Source of the DNA: Margaritifera margaritifera
Lineage: Eukaryota; Mollusca; Bivalvia; Unionida; Margaritiferidae
DNA length: 64,000 nt
Reading direction: 5' to 3'
Assembly: GCA_029931535.1 (NCBI GenBank)
Contig: JAQPZY010001689.1
Coordinates: forward strand, 2,818,501-2,882,500
How positions within the stretch are numbered: position 1 is the stretch's first letter; the number at the start of each line of letters is the position of its first letter. Positions 1 through 10,659 of the stretch are shown in pieces. The notes beneath the pieces were generated by a model that was not told where the DNA came from, ran no database searches, and saw nothing but the letters and a program-made list of their open reading frames with translations. The position numbers and the translations under genes were made by a program.

Positions 1-1180
1 TCTGTCCATTGGTCTGGCTGTTTGGTTTCTGCACAATAACATTTCCTCAAAATCATGGATCCTGACCAAATATTCTGGATGGCTTGCACTTGGGGTAAGA
101 AAAAAACCTATTTATTTTAGTGTCAAAAGGTCAAGGTCACTGTAACTTAGATTAAGAAAAATGGTTTCTGCACAGTGATTTAATTCTAGACTATTTATTA
201 CATCCAAAATATGTGGATTGCTTGCACATGGGATTTTGAAAGATAGGTATTGATTTTAGGGTCAAAGGTCAAGGTCACTGTGACTCGTAGTACAATAAAC
301 GGTTTCTGCATGATAACTTAAGTTCTAGATCATGTGCCTCAACAAAACGTTTTAGATAGTTTGTATTTCAGGTATAGATTTGAGGTCAAAGGCTAAGGTC
401 ACTGTAACTCAGAGAAGAAGAAAGCAGTTTTTGCAACCTTAATTCTAGACCACATATTCTGATTACACTTTGTGGACACTTTGCATTTGGGAGAAGAAAA
501 CACTAGAGATTTTGGGATCACAACATTAAAGGTCAAGGTAACTGTGGCAGTCATGAATAAACATGGTGTCTGCACAAGAACTTTACTGTTAGTTTTAGAC
601 CATATACCTTAATCAAAATATGTGGATGGATTGCACTTGGGGGAAAAAACAAGTTTGCACCATGGGTGAAAAAGAAAGAAATCTATTGATTTTATGGCTG
701 AAAGATTAAAGGTCAAGGTCACAGTGAGTCTGGTAACAAAAAGGGTTTCCACATTATTCAGTTTTGCAGAACATACCAAATTTTGTGGAAGCAAGCTCCT
801 AGGATGAAAAAGAAATTTATTTATATGGGTGTCAAAAGATCAAAGTTTAAGGTCACTGTGACACCAATAAGGAAAAATTTTTCTATAGAATAATTTTTAT
901 TAAACACCATATAATGGCACCAAACTTTGAGGAGGATTTGCTGATCTGAGAAAAAAACAAGACCTATGTGTGGCTAAACATGTTAAAGGTAGGGTCAAAA
1001 TATGAAAATAATGACCACTGTTTTTTACATGATAACTGGTGTTCTACATTGTCTTCTTGCAACAAAATTCATAAACAAGATGTGTTGTTTGATCAAGGTA
1101 GGAACCTATTGCTTATATGGTTTAAAGGTCAAGGTTACTGTTACCAATTGGTCAATACTTTCCAGAGTCAGCCATGCACT
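1..1180 (+). repeat. Degenerate ~120-150 bp repeat block with TCAAGGTCA motif (block A)
   Basis: About eight diverged units share a fixed order of phrases: ATGGTTTCTGCACA, a 'TAGTTCTA.ACCA' segment, 'TTTGTGGATGGCTTGCA', 'CCTATTGATTTT', then GGTCAAGGTCACTGTGAC. Exact TCAAGGTCA is at 131-139, 269-277 and 713-721. The block lies in the intron upstream of the first visible exon. The same family recurs at 3270-3975 and 7080-7915. Confidence 0.8.
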
Positions 1181-1458
1181 GCTAGTGCCTACATACAACA
1201 CAGGGTATGAATATGATGTACCATTCACATACTCTTAGTATCTGGTGCAGTGTTCTGATATATATTTTTGATTTACATTAGTTTCTAGGCATGTTAAGTG
1301 TGATCATGAGAACATGATGTCACAGTCCTATTTATATCAGTGCCTGCTAACAATATCTGTGGCAAGAATACAGTAATGGAAAGATCTGATCTATTAAAGG
1401 AATAGTAAATGATTTTAGCAAATTTTACAGATTATGCTAAGAAATGGTGAAGGTTTAT
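1181..1458. other. Unassigned AT-rich intron sequence
   Basis: No coding signal, repeat unit or terminal inverted repeat could be supported here. Confidence 0.5.
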
Positions 1459-1531
1459 TTTTCAAATACAGTCAACAGCTTATTTTGCAAATATAGTCAA
1501 CAGCTTATTTTGCAAATATAGTCAACAGATT
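1459..1531. repeat. 25-bp tandem repeat, three copies
   Basis: Three near-identical units containing GCAAATATAGTCAACAG follow each other without spacing. Confidence 0.8.
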
Positions 1532-1733
1532 TAATATTTTGTAGTTTGTTTTCAGTAGCAAATGCAATGTTGGTTTTGAGATGATTGAAAGGAATTCCCT
1601 GAATATGGGCACATATTTATCACACAAACTTAACTACAGTCAAAATAGTAACATATTTGATGCTGCCGGTAATGGTTACTGAGAGGATTTTTTTAAAAGT
1701 CGGTAATGCTAACAGCGATTTCTTTTAAACATA

Positions 1734-1910
1734 CAGCACTCCCTCACTATAAGGACCTTCATTATAACAGTAGTTGTTATAAGGTATGGTCATGGGTCCC
1801 ATTTTATTAAGTTGTAGTAAAATTATATCTATAATGTTCTTCATTATAAGGCAGTCTCACTATAGGTGATATACTATATGACTCCAAAGTGTTATAATGA
1901 GGGAATACTG
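1734..1910. mobile_element. Pogo-type MITE, 177 bp, TA flanked
   Basis: The left end reads CAGCACTCCCTCACTATAAG and the right end, reverse complemented, reads CAGTATTCCCTCATTATAAC. Both are bordered by TA (1732-1733, 1911-1912). CAG termini with a TA target duplication are typical of pogo/Tc1-mariner non-autonomous elements. No transposase is encoded. Confidence 0.7.
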
Positions 1911-1918
1911 TACATATG

Positions 1919-1996
1919 TACTTATAAGACAGTCTCACTATAAGACAATATACAGTATGGCTCCCATGGACAGCATTATAATGAGGGAGTACTCTA
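1919..1996. mobile_element. Partial duplicate of the right half of the adjacent MITE
   Basis: The phrases TAAGACAGTCTCACTATA and TTATAATGAGGGAGTACT repeat the interior and right end of the element at 1734-1910. This suggests a tandem partial copy or a second, truncated insertion. Confidence 0.55.
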
Positions 1997-2233
1997 TATG
2001 CTATGTCTTTCTATCTTTGGAAAGCTCATACAGCATTTTACCAATGTCTTTTTGATGGTACATGTGTCTGTTCATCCGTCTTTTACATCATGAATTTGTT
2101 GCAATAACTTACTAAGAACTCATCATTAGGGAGCTTGGTTGGTAGAGCATCAATCTCATAATCCAACAAAAGAACCAGTTTACAAAGGACTCAGTTTATT
2201 TAGAAAAAAAAGGAGCTTAATGTCAATAAGACA

Positions 2234-2451
2234 TACTGTATATACTCGTGTATAAATCGCATCCAAATGCAAACAACATAGACCCTGATCTGCCATCGCA
2301 TAATGTGGCGGCAGATCAGAGTCTATGTTTGTTCTGCTGATTAGTCCTCACAAACTGCATAGACCCAGATCTGCTGGCACATTATGCGACAGCAGATCTG
2401 GGTCTATGCAGTTTGCAGTTGGTATCGGCTTATACATGAGTATATATGGTA
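2234..2451. mobile_element. Double-hairpin MITE, copy 1
   Basis: The terminal repeats are TACTGTATATACTCGTGTAT and, from the other end, TACCATATATACTCATGTAT. Inside are two perfect or near-perfect hairpins. Hairpin 1 arms are 2276-2294 and 2310-2328 (around CATAGACCCTGATCTGCC). Hairpin 2 arms are 2351-2376 and 2390-2415, a perfect 26-bp stem around CATAGACCCAGATCTGCTG. TA borders both ends. There is no coding capacity. Confidence 0.85.
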
Positions 2452-3200
2452 GGTTATTTTTTCACCAAAATTTGATGAGTTGTGGCCACTGTTTTGACAT
2501 AGACATTTGGCCTTGCATCTTGAGGCAATTTTTTTTTCAATTGTACAATATTGGTAGGGGCATCCATATTCTCTGGACATATTTTTGGCCCAGTTAAATT
2601 TATTTTCATTCCTGGAATGTGGATATAAGTCTTAAATACATATGTCTATACTTTTTTAATGTTATTTGAATGGTCCTGTTACTTTTTGCTGATGTTAGCA
2701 AATTGTGAAGCACAGATATCAGTAGTAAGGAGTGACAGCAGCATCAACAATATTACGGTATTCTGCATCTGTAAAATCTAGGCACAGCTTGAAATGATGT
2801 GTTTCATTATTACTTCTTCAATATGATGACACATTTTACCTAGGTATATTGTAGCGCTACGAAGTCTGGGAGGGTTTGGACATAAAATGGCGTAATTGCA
2901 ATTTCTGAAAAAGAGTCATTCTTATACAATTTTAATAATCACTATAACAGTCCTGTGAAAGCAAATGATAAAATCAATGAAAAGTATAGGAGAATTTTGA
3001 AAGTCTTTAGTAATTTAGTACCTGCTTTAAATTGGCTGTGAAAGCATTCTGTTGCAGGAAACCAATGGGATCTTAATAATAGTGTCCTAATGAAAAACTT
3101 CACTCACCAACATACCCATTTCTTCATGCATTTGACAAGAGAGACTGTGATCTTCAACCTGTGCAAATTTTGATGAATTTTTATATGCTTTTCATAAGAC
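2452..3200. other. Unassigned intron sequence
   Basis: AT-rich with scattered stops in all frames. No recognisable element or exon was seen. Confidence 0.45.
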
Positions 3201-3221
3201 AGGATGTATTATGCTGTAATG

Positions 3222-3251
3222 TTGATCCATCCATCCATCCATCCATCCATC
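3222..3251. repeat. (ATCC)n microsatellite
   Basis: Perfect ATCC repeats, about seven units, just upstream of repeat block B. Confidence 0.9.
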
Positions 3252-3269
3252 TGTTACCAATTTCATTTC

Positions 3270-3975
3270 CACACAAATAATTCAAGTTTTCCACCATTTA
3301 CAGTTACCAAACTTTGTGAATGGCTTGCACTTTGGGTAAGGAAGAACCCTATTGATTTCAGAGTCAATAGGCCAAATGTCAAGGTCACTATGACTAAAAG
3401 AAGAAAAATGGTTTCTGCACAGTAACTTTAGTTCTCTACTATCTGCAGTTACCATGCTTTTGTGGATGGCTTTCATTTGGTGTAAGGACAAAGCCTGTCA
3501 ATTTTGGTGTAAAAAAAACTCAAAGGTCAAAATCACTGTCACTGGAAGAATAAAAATATTTTCTGCACAATAACTTTAGTTCTACATCACATTCATTGAT
3601 CAGTCTTTGTGGATAGTTTGTACTTGAGGTAAGGAAGAAACCTATTGATTTTGGGGTGAAAATTTCAAAAGTCAAGGTTTCTGTGACTGAAAGAAGAAAA
3701 ATGGTTTCCTCACAAAAACATTAGTTCTTCATCACTTACCTGGAGTAAACTTTGTGCATGGCTTGTACTTGGATTAAGGAAGAAGCCGATTGATTTGGGG
3801 GTCAAAGGTGAAGGTCACAAAAAGTGGTTTCTGCACAATAACATTAGTTCTACATCACAAGCCTGAACCAAACTTTGTGGATGGCTTGCACTTGCTGCAA
3901 GAAAGAAGTTGTTTGATTTGGGAGTCAAAAGGTCAAAGGTCAAGGTCACTGTGACTGAAGGAAGAAACCTGGTTT
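3270..3975 (+). repeat. TCAAGGTCA-bearing degenerate repeat, block B
   Basis: About five units of the family described at 1-1180, in the same orientation. Exact TCAAGGTCA is at 3379-3387 and 3940-3948. Phrases such as AAACTTTGTGGATGGCTTGC and ATGGTTTCTGCACA recur at regular spacing. Confidence 0.8.
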
Positions 3976-4394
3976 CTGGACAGAATTTTCAGTTATCTGC
4001 ATAGATGTGTACTAAAAATGGAGTGGGTGCATAATTTCTTGTTTACTGTTCTCTTGTTAAATAATCATTCAGCAACTATTCTACGGACAGTTAGCAACAG
4101 GATACTTTTTGCCATACTCTTCTGTGTAATGACTCATACTTTGGGATATATATTCAACTACAAGTAGTGCAAGAACATCCACACCAACCTATACAGATTT
4201 TGTATTTTTTTTCTGATTTTGGATACGTCAACATTTCACAAGTGATCATCTTTAAGATTGTGCAATAAAAGTGTATTTAACGTTATTACATCATAGTATG
4301 GTTTGGAGATGAGACATACAGTTATGCTGTCTAACCATTATGGTCTAATATTAAAGAACACTGATTGGTCATTTTACTTTTCCCTGTGTTCAAG

Positions 4395-4490
4395 GTCAGA
4401 GCTAGAGAAGCTGGCAGAGAAGCTTCATCAGAAAGAGATACAGCTCCAGTCCTTTGGCAGGACTCTTCAGGAACTGGAGGCAATCAATCG
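4395..4490 (+). CDS. Coiled-coil gene, exon 1 of 11 visible (gene is 5'-partial)
   Basis: First visible exon of a plus-strand gene encoding a long coiled-coil protein. The acceptor is a CAAG ending at 4394 and the donor is GTGAGT at 4491. The first base completes a codon begun upstream, so earlier exons lie outside the window. The peptide begins SELEKLAEKLHQKEIQLQSF and has the Leu/Glu/Lys heptad pattern of an alpha-helical coiled coil. It ends with two bases of an Arg codon completed by the first base of the exon at 8067. Taken together, the 11 exons give 583 residues (1753 coding bases) with no frame conflict at any junction, which is the main evidence that the model is real. I do not recognise the family. 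Rootletin-like, CCDC-type centrosomal/ciliary and ankyrin-plus-coiled-coil proteins are possible by general character only. Confidence 0.82.
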
Positions 4491-4782
4491 GTGAGTTGAG
4501 CACACACACATATTGCGACTTGCATATATCTTGGTCATACATTTATAATGATGCCATGAAATACTTAATGGTTGTTATGTATTCTTCTCATTGTTTCACA
4601 GGGTCTCTAACATGATGTCAGTTCTTTTATGGAAATTATGGCCCACTGATAAATGATGCATGAAAAACTCATAGTGTTAAACTCATTGATAATAACTCAA
4701 ATGAGAGCAGGTTTTATTCACCTGTTTTCAGCTGGACAGTGTATTTTAAATCATGGGACTTGACACCAATTTTCTGCTGAAC

Positions 4783-4932
4783 AGTATAATGTAATCATGG
4801 AACTTGTATCCCTGTATAACACTCACATAACAGTATAATCTAATCATGGAACTTGTATCCCTGTATAACATACACATAACAGTATAATCTAATCATGGAA
4901 CTTGTATCCCTGTATAACACACACATAACAGT
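4783..4932. repeat. 49-bp tandem repeat, three copies
   Basis: Units share AATCATGGAACTTGTATCCC and CACATAACAGTATAATC. The array runs directly into the MITE-derived array that follows. Confidence 0.85.
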
Positions 4933-5580
4933 GAACAGCATAAACCTGATCTGCTGGTACACTATATGACACCTGATCTGCTGGTACACTATATGACACC
5001 TGATCTGCTGGTACACTATATGACATTTGATCTGCAGGTACACTATATGACACCTGATCTGCTGTTACACTATTTGATACCTGATTTGTTGGTACACTAT
5101 ATCACACTGGATCTGTTGGTACACTATATCACACTGGATCTGTTGGTACACTATATCAAACTGGATCTGCTGGTACACTATATGACACCTGATCTGCTGG
5201 TACGCTATATGACACCTGATCTGCAGGTACACTATATGACACCTGATCTGCTGTTACACTATTTGATACCTGATCTGTTGGTACACTATATCACACTGGA
5301 TCTGTTGGTACACTATATCACACTGGATCTGCTGGTACACTATATCACACCAGATCTGCTGGTACACTATACAATGCCATATCTTTTGTTACATGATATG
5401 ATGCCATATCTGCTGTTACACAATATGACACCAGATCTGCTTGTACATGATACAACACCAGATCTGCTGGTATATAATGTGATGCCTGATCTGCTTGTAC
5501 ATGATACATCACCAGATCTTTTGGCACACAATATGCCAGCTCTGCTGGTACATGATATGACACCAGGTCCCAGTTTCACT
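4933..5580. repeat. 27-bp minisatellite derived from the double-hairpin MITE, block 1
   Basis: About 24 units of the form GATCTGCTGGTACACTATAT plus GACACCT. The left edge (AACAGCATAAACC-TGATCTG) matches the MITE phrase AACAACATAAACCCTGATCTG seen at 58973-59185 (here split for length). The unit itself matches the MITE hairpin GATCTGCTGGCACATTATGC at most positions. Because 27 is divisible by three, frames stay open through the array on both strands; these are not genes. Confidence 0.88.
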
Positions 5581-5930
5581 AAACATCTCAAAATATCTTC
5601 CTCAGATATTGAATATCTTTTTTATTCCATGCATGGTAACAACGATTTGCTTTAATTTCTACAAAACTTTAGGCAGGAAATAGGGAATAAAGTATAGTCA
5701 TAAAATCTTTTATTTTCCTTAAAGGAGTCATGCCTTATCTCTGTGAAAATTCCTCAAATTTTAGGAATTCATCAAAAATAAAAAGACTTATATGCATTAA
5801 ATTTTAAAACTAAAATGATTTTCCATCCTTTCCACTATCTCTACCTCTGAAAAAAATATTGGTATTATCTCTTTTATCATAAGCAAGGTAATCTAAAATC
5901 ACAATTTGGGCAGAATTTTGATGAAACCAG
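5581..5930. other. Spacer between the two blocks of the 27-bp array
   Basis: Unrelated AT-rich sequence, probably an insertion into, or degraded part of, the array. No gene seen. Confidence 0.5.
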
Positions 5931-6352
5931 GGTCTGATCTACTGTTACATGATACAACACCAAATCTGCTTGTATATAATACAACACATGATCTGCTGGC
6001 ACATGCTGTGTCACATAATCTACTGTTACATGGTATGATACCAGATTTGCTGGTAAATGATAAAACACATGATCTGCTGGTACATGATACAACACATAAT
6101 CTACTAATACATGATATCACATGTGATCTACTGGTACATGATACAATACCAGATCTGCTGGTACATGATGCAACACATGATCTGCTGCTACATAATATGA
6201 CACTAGATCTGCTAGTACATGATACAGCACATGATTGCTGGTACATGATATGACACATAATCTACTGGTACATGATATGACACCAGATCTGCTGGTATGT
6301 GATCTGCTGGTACATGATATGAGACCTGATTTGGGTCTGTTGTTTTCAATTG
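5931..6352. repeat. 27-bp MITE-derived minisatellite, block 2
   Basis: About 15 units of GATCTGCTGGTACATGATA type, more diverged than block 1. The right edge (GACCTGATTTGGGTCTGTTG then TTTTCAATTGG) resembles the MITE's outgoing hairpin arm and flank (CAGATCTGGGTCTATGCAGT, TTGCAGTTGG). The two blocks together look like one MITE whose middle has been expanded. Confidence 0.82.
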
Positions 6353-6669
6353 GGCATGCATTATAAATGAACAAATACCATATTACTGGTATGGTCCTTG
6401 ACAGAGTTATGGCTCTTTCAGTTGGGCAAGCATTATACATGTACCATAGAACTAAGATCATGTATGAAACTTTCTTACTTTCAAGTTGTGGGACCTCAAA
6501 TATACTGTGAATTCACAATTATTCCTAGTTTCAATTTTTATTGATTTCATGGTTACTATTAACCACAAATCTAAATAGGTGATGTTAAAATCTTTGGCAT
6601 TTCTGACAGAGCTGAATCCACAAATAAAAGTACCAATGTTTCTGTAACTTTTCCAAAAGCCTTGTCAAC

Positions 6670-6960
6670 ATCTTTGGCATAGGCATCAATGTTATATTTT
6701 TTGTTGCATTTAGCTCAGTTTCTCAGATACTGTTGTCTCTACAGTCATGAAACTTGATGGGTGTATTCATCTTGGTAGGTACTACTCACCTTGGCCAAAA
6801 GTAGGTCATAGTCATCTACTTTTCACACTCCAGTGACTATGTAAGGTTTTTGCATACAGCTCATTTTCTCAGGCACTGTTCTATGTGTAGTCATGAAACT
6901 TAATGGGTACATTCATCTTGGATGGTACTACACACAATAGGCAAATCAAAGTGACCAATG
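6670..6960. repeat. Degenerate ~150-bp tandem repeat, two units
   Basis: Both units contain GCTCA.TTTCTCAG.CACTG, GTAGTCATGAAACTT.ATGGG and ATTCATCTTGG. Confidence 0.65.
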
Positions 6961-7000
6961 TTTTCTTTCAATAGTGATTTTGTTAGGTTTTTGTATACCC

Positions 7001-7024
7001 TCCCCCCCACACACACACACACAC
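7001..7024. repeat. Poly-C / (AC)n microsatellite
   Basis: A short C-run is followed by CACACACACACACACACA. Confidence 0.85.
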
Positions 7025-7079
7025 ATAAGGCAGAATGTATCATGACATGATGTTCATCTGTCCATATGTTCATCCATCT

Positions 7080-7915
7080 GTTCCCTATTTCATTTTTGCT
7101 TAATTAACTCAAGTTCTTTACCATCTACCATTACCAAATTTTTTAAGTAGCTTACATTTGGGGAAAGGAAGAAACCTATTGATTTTGGGCTTAAAAGGTC
7201 AAAGGGCACAGGGACTGAACAAAGGAGAACTGTTTCAACAATAAAAAAGCTTGACTTCTATACCAGATACCATAACCAAACTTTGTAAATGGCTTCCATT
7301 TGAGATAAGAAAGATACCTATTAATGTTGTGGTCAGATGTCAAAGCTCAAGGTCATAATGATTAGAAGAAGAAAATGTTTTCTGCATGATATCTTGAGTT
7401 CTTTATCACCTACTTTCACCAAACTTTGTTGATGGCTTGCATTTGAGAGAAGGCACCTATTCATTTTGGGTGTCTTAAGGTCAAAGGTCAAGGTTGCAGG
7501 GACTGAAAGATGGAAAAACAATTTCCATAAAACCACTTAAGTTCTGTGCCATATGCCTTAACAAGCCTTTATAGAAGTCTTGTATATGAAATGAGAAGGA
7601 CACCAACTGATTTTGGGTCTAAAAGGTCAGAGGTCAAAAGCAGAGGGACTGTAAGAAGGAAATGATTTCCACAAAATAACTAGAGTCCTGTACCACAAAC
7701 CGTTGTGGATGGCTTCCATTTTAGACAAGAAAGGTACCTATCGATTTTGGGATCAATAGGTCAAAGGTCAAGGTCATTGAGACTGAAAGAAGAATGGTTT
7801 CTGCCAAATATGTGAAGTTCTATGTCTTTTACCTTGACCAGATTTTGCAGATGGCCTGCATTTGAGACAAGGAGGATGCATATTGATTTTGGATTCAAAA
7901 AGTGAAGTTTCCAAC
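7080..7915 (+). repeat. TCAAGGTCA-bearing degenerate repeat, block C
   Basis: About six units of the family at 1-1180, same orientation. Exact TCAAGGTCA is at 7347-7355 and 7768-7776. A ~295-bp part (7447-7743) has a close inverted copy at 13338-13628. Confidence 0.8.
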
Positions 7916-8066
7916 CAATGAAGGAGAGTTGTAGGTATATAAAAAAAATTAGAATAATACTATTTACCACATGGTGGATATATAATGTACCATTTAAAGT
8001 AGTCTTGTTGAATTATGCCATGGCAGAGCAAGCGAGACACAGCATTCTGTGGAATTCTTGTTTCAG

Positions 8067-8190
8067 GGAGAAACGAGAGATGGAGGCTAATGTCCAGAGG
8101 TTGGAGACTTTGGTACGGGACAACAAAGTCATTCTAGATGGCCAGAGGAAGGAAATCATGATTCACATTGAGGCTAATTCCAAACAGCAG
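8067..8190 (+). CDS. Coiled-coil gene, exon 2
   Basis: The acceptor TTTCAG ends at 8066 and the donor GTATAC starts at 8191. The first base completes the Arg codon from the previous exon. The peptide continues EKREMEANVQRLETLVRDNK and ends with NSKQQ in phase 0. Charged heptads continue without a break. An open frame runs past both splice sites, but outside them it reads as low-complexity intron. Confidence 0.85.
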
Positions 8191-8790
8191 GTATACCCAG
8201 AGAGACAGACACACATACAAATACATGCACCAAACTCACAAAGGTCAATAATCATGATTTACAACCAAGCTCATGCTAAACTAAAAAGTATGCACACAAA
8301 TGGACAGACACACACACAGTGCAAAGAGTTCATGTACAGAGACTGATGAGAGAAATGATCCTGTTTGTAAAATAAAGGAGAGAGATTATTGCTCACAATG
8401 ATACTTGTGCAAAATAACAGGCACACAGCTATATGTAAACAGACAGACAGATGTAGCACACACATCCTATTGTGGATGCAGTTTCAGAGACTGATGCAGA
8501 GGAAGGAAATAACGACTCATAACAAGGCTCCTACTAAATAAGAAGCACACAATCACAGACATACTGATCGACAGATGCAGAACTTTCCAGGAGCTCATGT
8601 TCAAAGACCAGAGAATTTGGCTCAGAGAGTAAAGTCCACTTACAAGAACATAGGATGTAGACTGTTGCTTACAGTGATGTCTATGCCATACAGTAGGCTT
8701 ACAACCTCACATATACAGAGAAAATTTGACAGGAACAACAGTGATCTGAAAGAGTGGCAGTGTAAAGAACTCATAGTGAGGTTCATACCA

Positions 8791-8792
8791 AA

Positions 8793-8820
<28 letters not shown>
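8791..8820. repeat. (GA)n microsatellite
   Basis: Uninterrupted AG repeats in the intron between exons 2 and 3. Confidence 0.9.
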
Positions 8821-8823
<3 letters not shown>

Positions 8824-8882
8824 TATACATAGACACAATGGTTCAGGTATAGAGATCAGGTCTCAAAATATTTTCAGTTGAA

Positions 8883-9103
8883 TACTGTATATACATGCAT
8901 ATAAGCCGATACAAACTGCAAACTGCATAGACCCAGATATGCCGTCGCATATTGTGCCAGCAGACCTGGGTCTATGCAGTTTGCAAGGACTAATTAGTAG
9001 AACAAACAACATAGACCCTGACCTGTCGGCACATTATGTGATGGCAGATCAGGGTCTGTGTTGTTTGCATTTGAACCTGGATTATATGTGAGTATATACT
9101 GTA
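8883..9103. mobile_element. Double-hairpin MITE, copy 2 (opposite orientation)
   Basis: TACTGTATATACATGCATAT opens the element and AGTATATACTGTA closes it. The CCCAGAT-type hairpin comes first and the CCCTGA-type second, so this copy is inverted relative to 2234-2451. The ends are TA. Confidence 0.85.
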
Positions 9104-9387
9104 CTTGTTCTGCTGGGCAATTGACTTGTAATTTTTACTTGTCTGAATCAGTTTTACTCATTCTACACGGTACATAGTACTGAATTTGCTTAAAATGTTA
9201 CTGTCCAAGTAGATAAGCATTTTGAAATACTTACTTGCCCTTTCTCAGGCACAACTTTTTAATATGAGAGGATGAGTAGAAGTTGGATGAGTGGAAGTTT
9301 CTAACACTAGAGATTGTGGAAGAGGCTAAACACTTATATTACATTTTGCCTATCATTTTATCCAGTGCATGACTTTTTTAAACACAG

Positions 9388-9552
9388 GAGTTGCTAGCAA
9401 AGGCAGAAGCAACAAAACAGACATTATATGGAGAGCTGCGGGTCCATCAGGAGAACTCACAACATGAGATACGTGATCTACAGATCACAATTAAGGAACT
9501 GCAGTCACAACATGAAGCAGAGAGATCAGCACTTGCTGAGACTCTTACTCAG
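9388..9552 (+). CDS. Coiled-coil gene, exon 3
   Basis: A phase-0 exon of 55 codons between an ACACAG acceptor (ending 9387) and a GTTGGT donor (9553). It has no internal ATG, so a simple ORF scan misses it. It reads ELLAKAEATKQTLYGELRVH at the start and ends ERSALAETLTQ. Glu, Gln and Leu dominate and there is no proline, as expected for a continuous coiled coil. Confidence 0.85.
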
Positions 9553-9833
9553 GTTGGTATAGAAATGTAATGAGATAAAAGTGGCTTATTGTGACTGATT
9601 CAGAATGAAGCTATAACAAATGATAATGATAATGGAGCATGATATAGTGTCACACCATTGAGATATTTACAGGATAACTGTTCTGTGTTTTCAGGTTAGC
9701 AGAGTGTATCAGAGATCACACCATCATTTGAAGCCTTGATAAATATGTTTAATTTTTATTGGTGACACCTTTCTAGAGCTAATAAATAGATAAAACTACA
9801 TACGTGTTTTGTTTTGAGTTGGCAGAAGGAATG

Positions 9834-10112
9834 AGTTTGATATGGTGCACATATATATCAAGGCTTCAAATGAGTTTGATATGGTGTACATATTTATCAA
9901 GGCTTCAAATGAGTTTGATATGGTGTACATATATATATCAAGGCTTCAAATGAGTTTGATATGGTGTACATATATATCAAGGCTTCAAATGAGTTTGATA
10001 TGGTGTACATATTTATCACGGCTTCAAATGAGTTTGATATGGTGTACATATATATCAAGGCTTCAAATGAGTTTGATATGGTGTACATATATATAAAGGC
10101 TTCAAATGAGTT
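9834..10112. repeat. 39-bp minisatellite
   Basis: Seven units contain AAGGCTTCAAATGAGTTTGA and TATGGTGTACATAT. A single inverted copy (CATTTGAAGCCTTGATAAAT) lies upstream near 9725-9750, which could be the seed or a foldback partner. Confidence 0.9.
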
Positions 10113-10127
10113 TGATATTAAGTTAAG

Positions 10128-10645
10128 TTAAGGGTCCTTTTCATCCCAATTGGGACGTAAGGCTGCAACCATCTTCCGCCATCTGGGTCGGTCCTGAGCA
10201 ATGGCTTGTGCTTCACCCCAGGAAAGTCCCATCTCTTCCAGATATGTCATCGTTATCCTTCGCCAGATTGTCTTTGGCCGGCCACGCTTACGCTTCCCCA
10301 CTGGCGTCCATCTGAGAGCTACCTTAGGTATCCGTTCTTGTGGCATCCGCATTACGTGTCCGAGTCATTTGATTCTGTGCATCTTGACCTCCAGGGAAAT
10401 GTTTTTGTATCCAGTTTTCTCATATAGGCTCACATTGGAGATCTTGTTTGGCCAGTAGATGTTGCAGATTTTATGGAGGCAGCCATTGTGGAATGAATTT
10501 ACATTTCTCATGTCTGTCTTCACAACTCTCCAAGACTCGGAGCCATATAAAAGTACCGACTTTATGCTGCTGTTGTAAAGTCTGATCTTTGTCTTGAGGC
10601 TGTACTGTTTTGATCTCCATACAGGGTGAAGCCTGCTCAAAGTAT
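10128..10645 (-). pseudogene. Non-LTR retrotransposon C-terminal fragment
   Basis: On the minus strand the frame reads LYNSSIKSVLLYGSESWRVV, later LGHVMRMPQERIPKVALRWT and GKRKRGRPKTIWRR, ending in a stop near 10128. These phrases are typical of the region after the reverse transcriptase in RTE/CR1-like non-LTR elements. One in-frame stop (TGA, 10365-10367) lies before LGHVMRM, where the family usually has Trp. The fragment is 5'-truncated near 10645. It has a TTAAG-rich 3' tail at 10118-10133, consistent with a microsatellite-type tail. Its direction is opposite to the host gene. Confidence 0.85.
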
Positions 10646-10659
10646 AGTATGTTGCTTAT

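Noticed and set aside
4966..5655. 229-residue open frame reading MTPDLLVHY repeats
   Set aside because: It exists only because the 27-bp unit is a multiple of three without stops; the opposite strand is also open and the units come from a MITE.
7918..8346. 142-residue frame as a single-exon gene
   Set aside because: Only 8067-8190 is coding-like; the rest is intron read-through on both sides of good splice sites.
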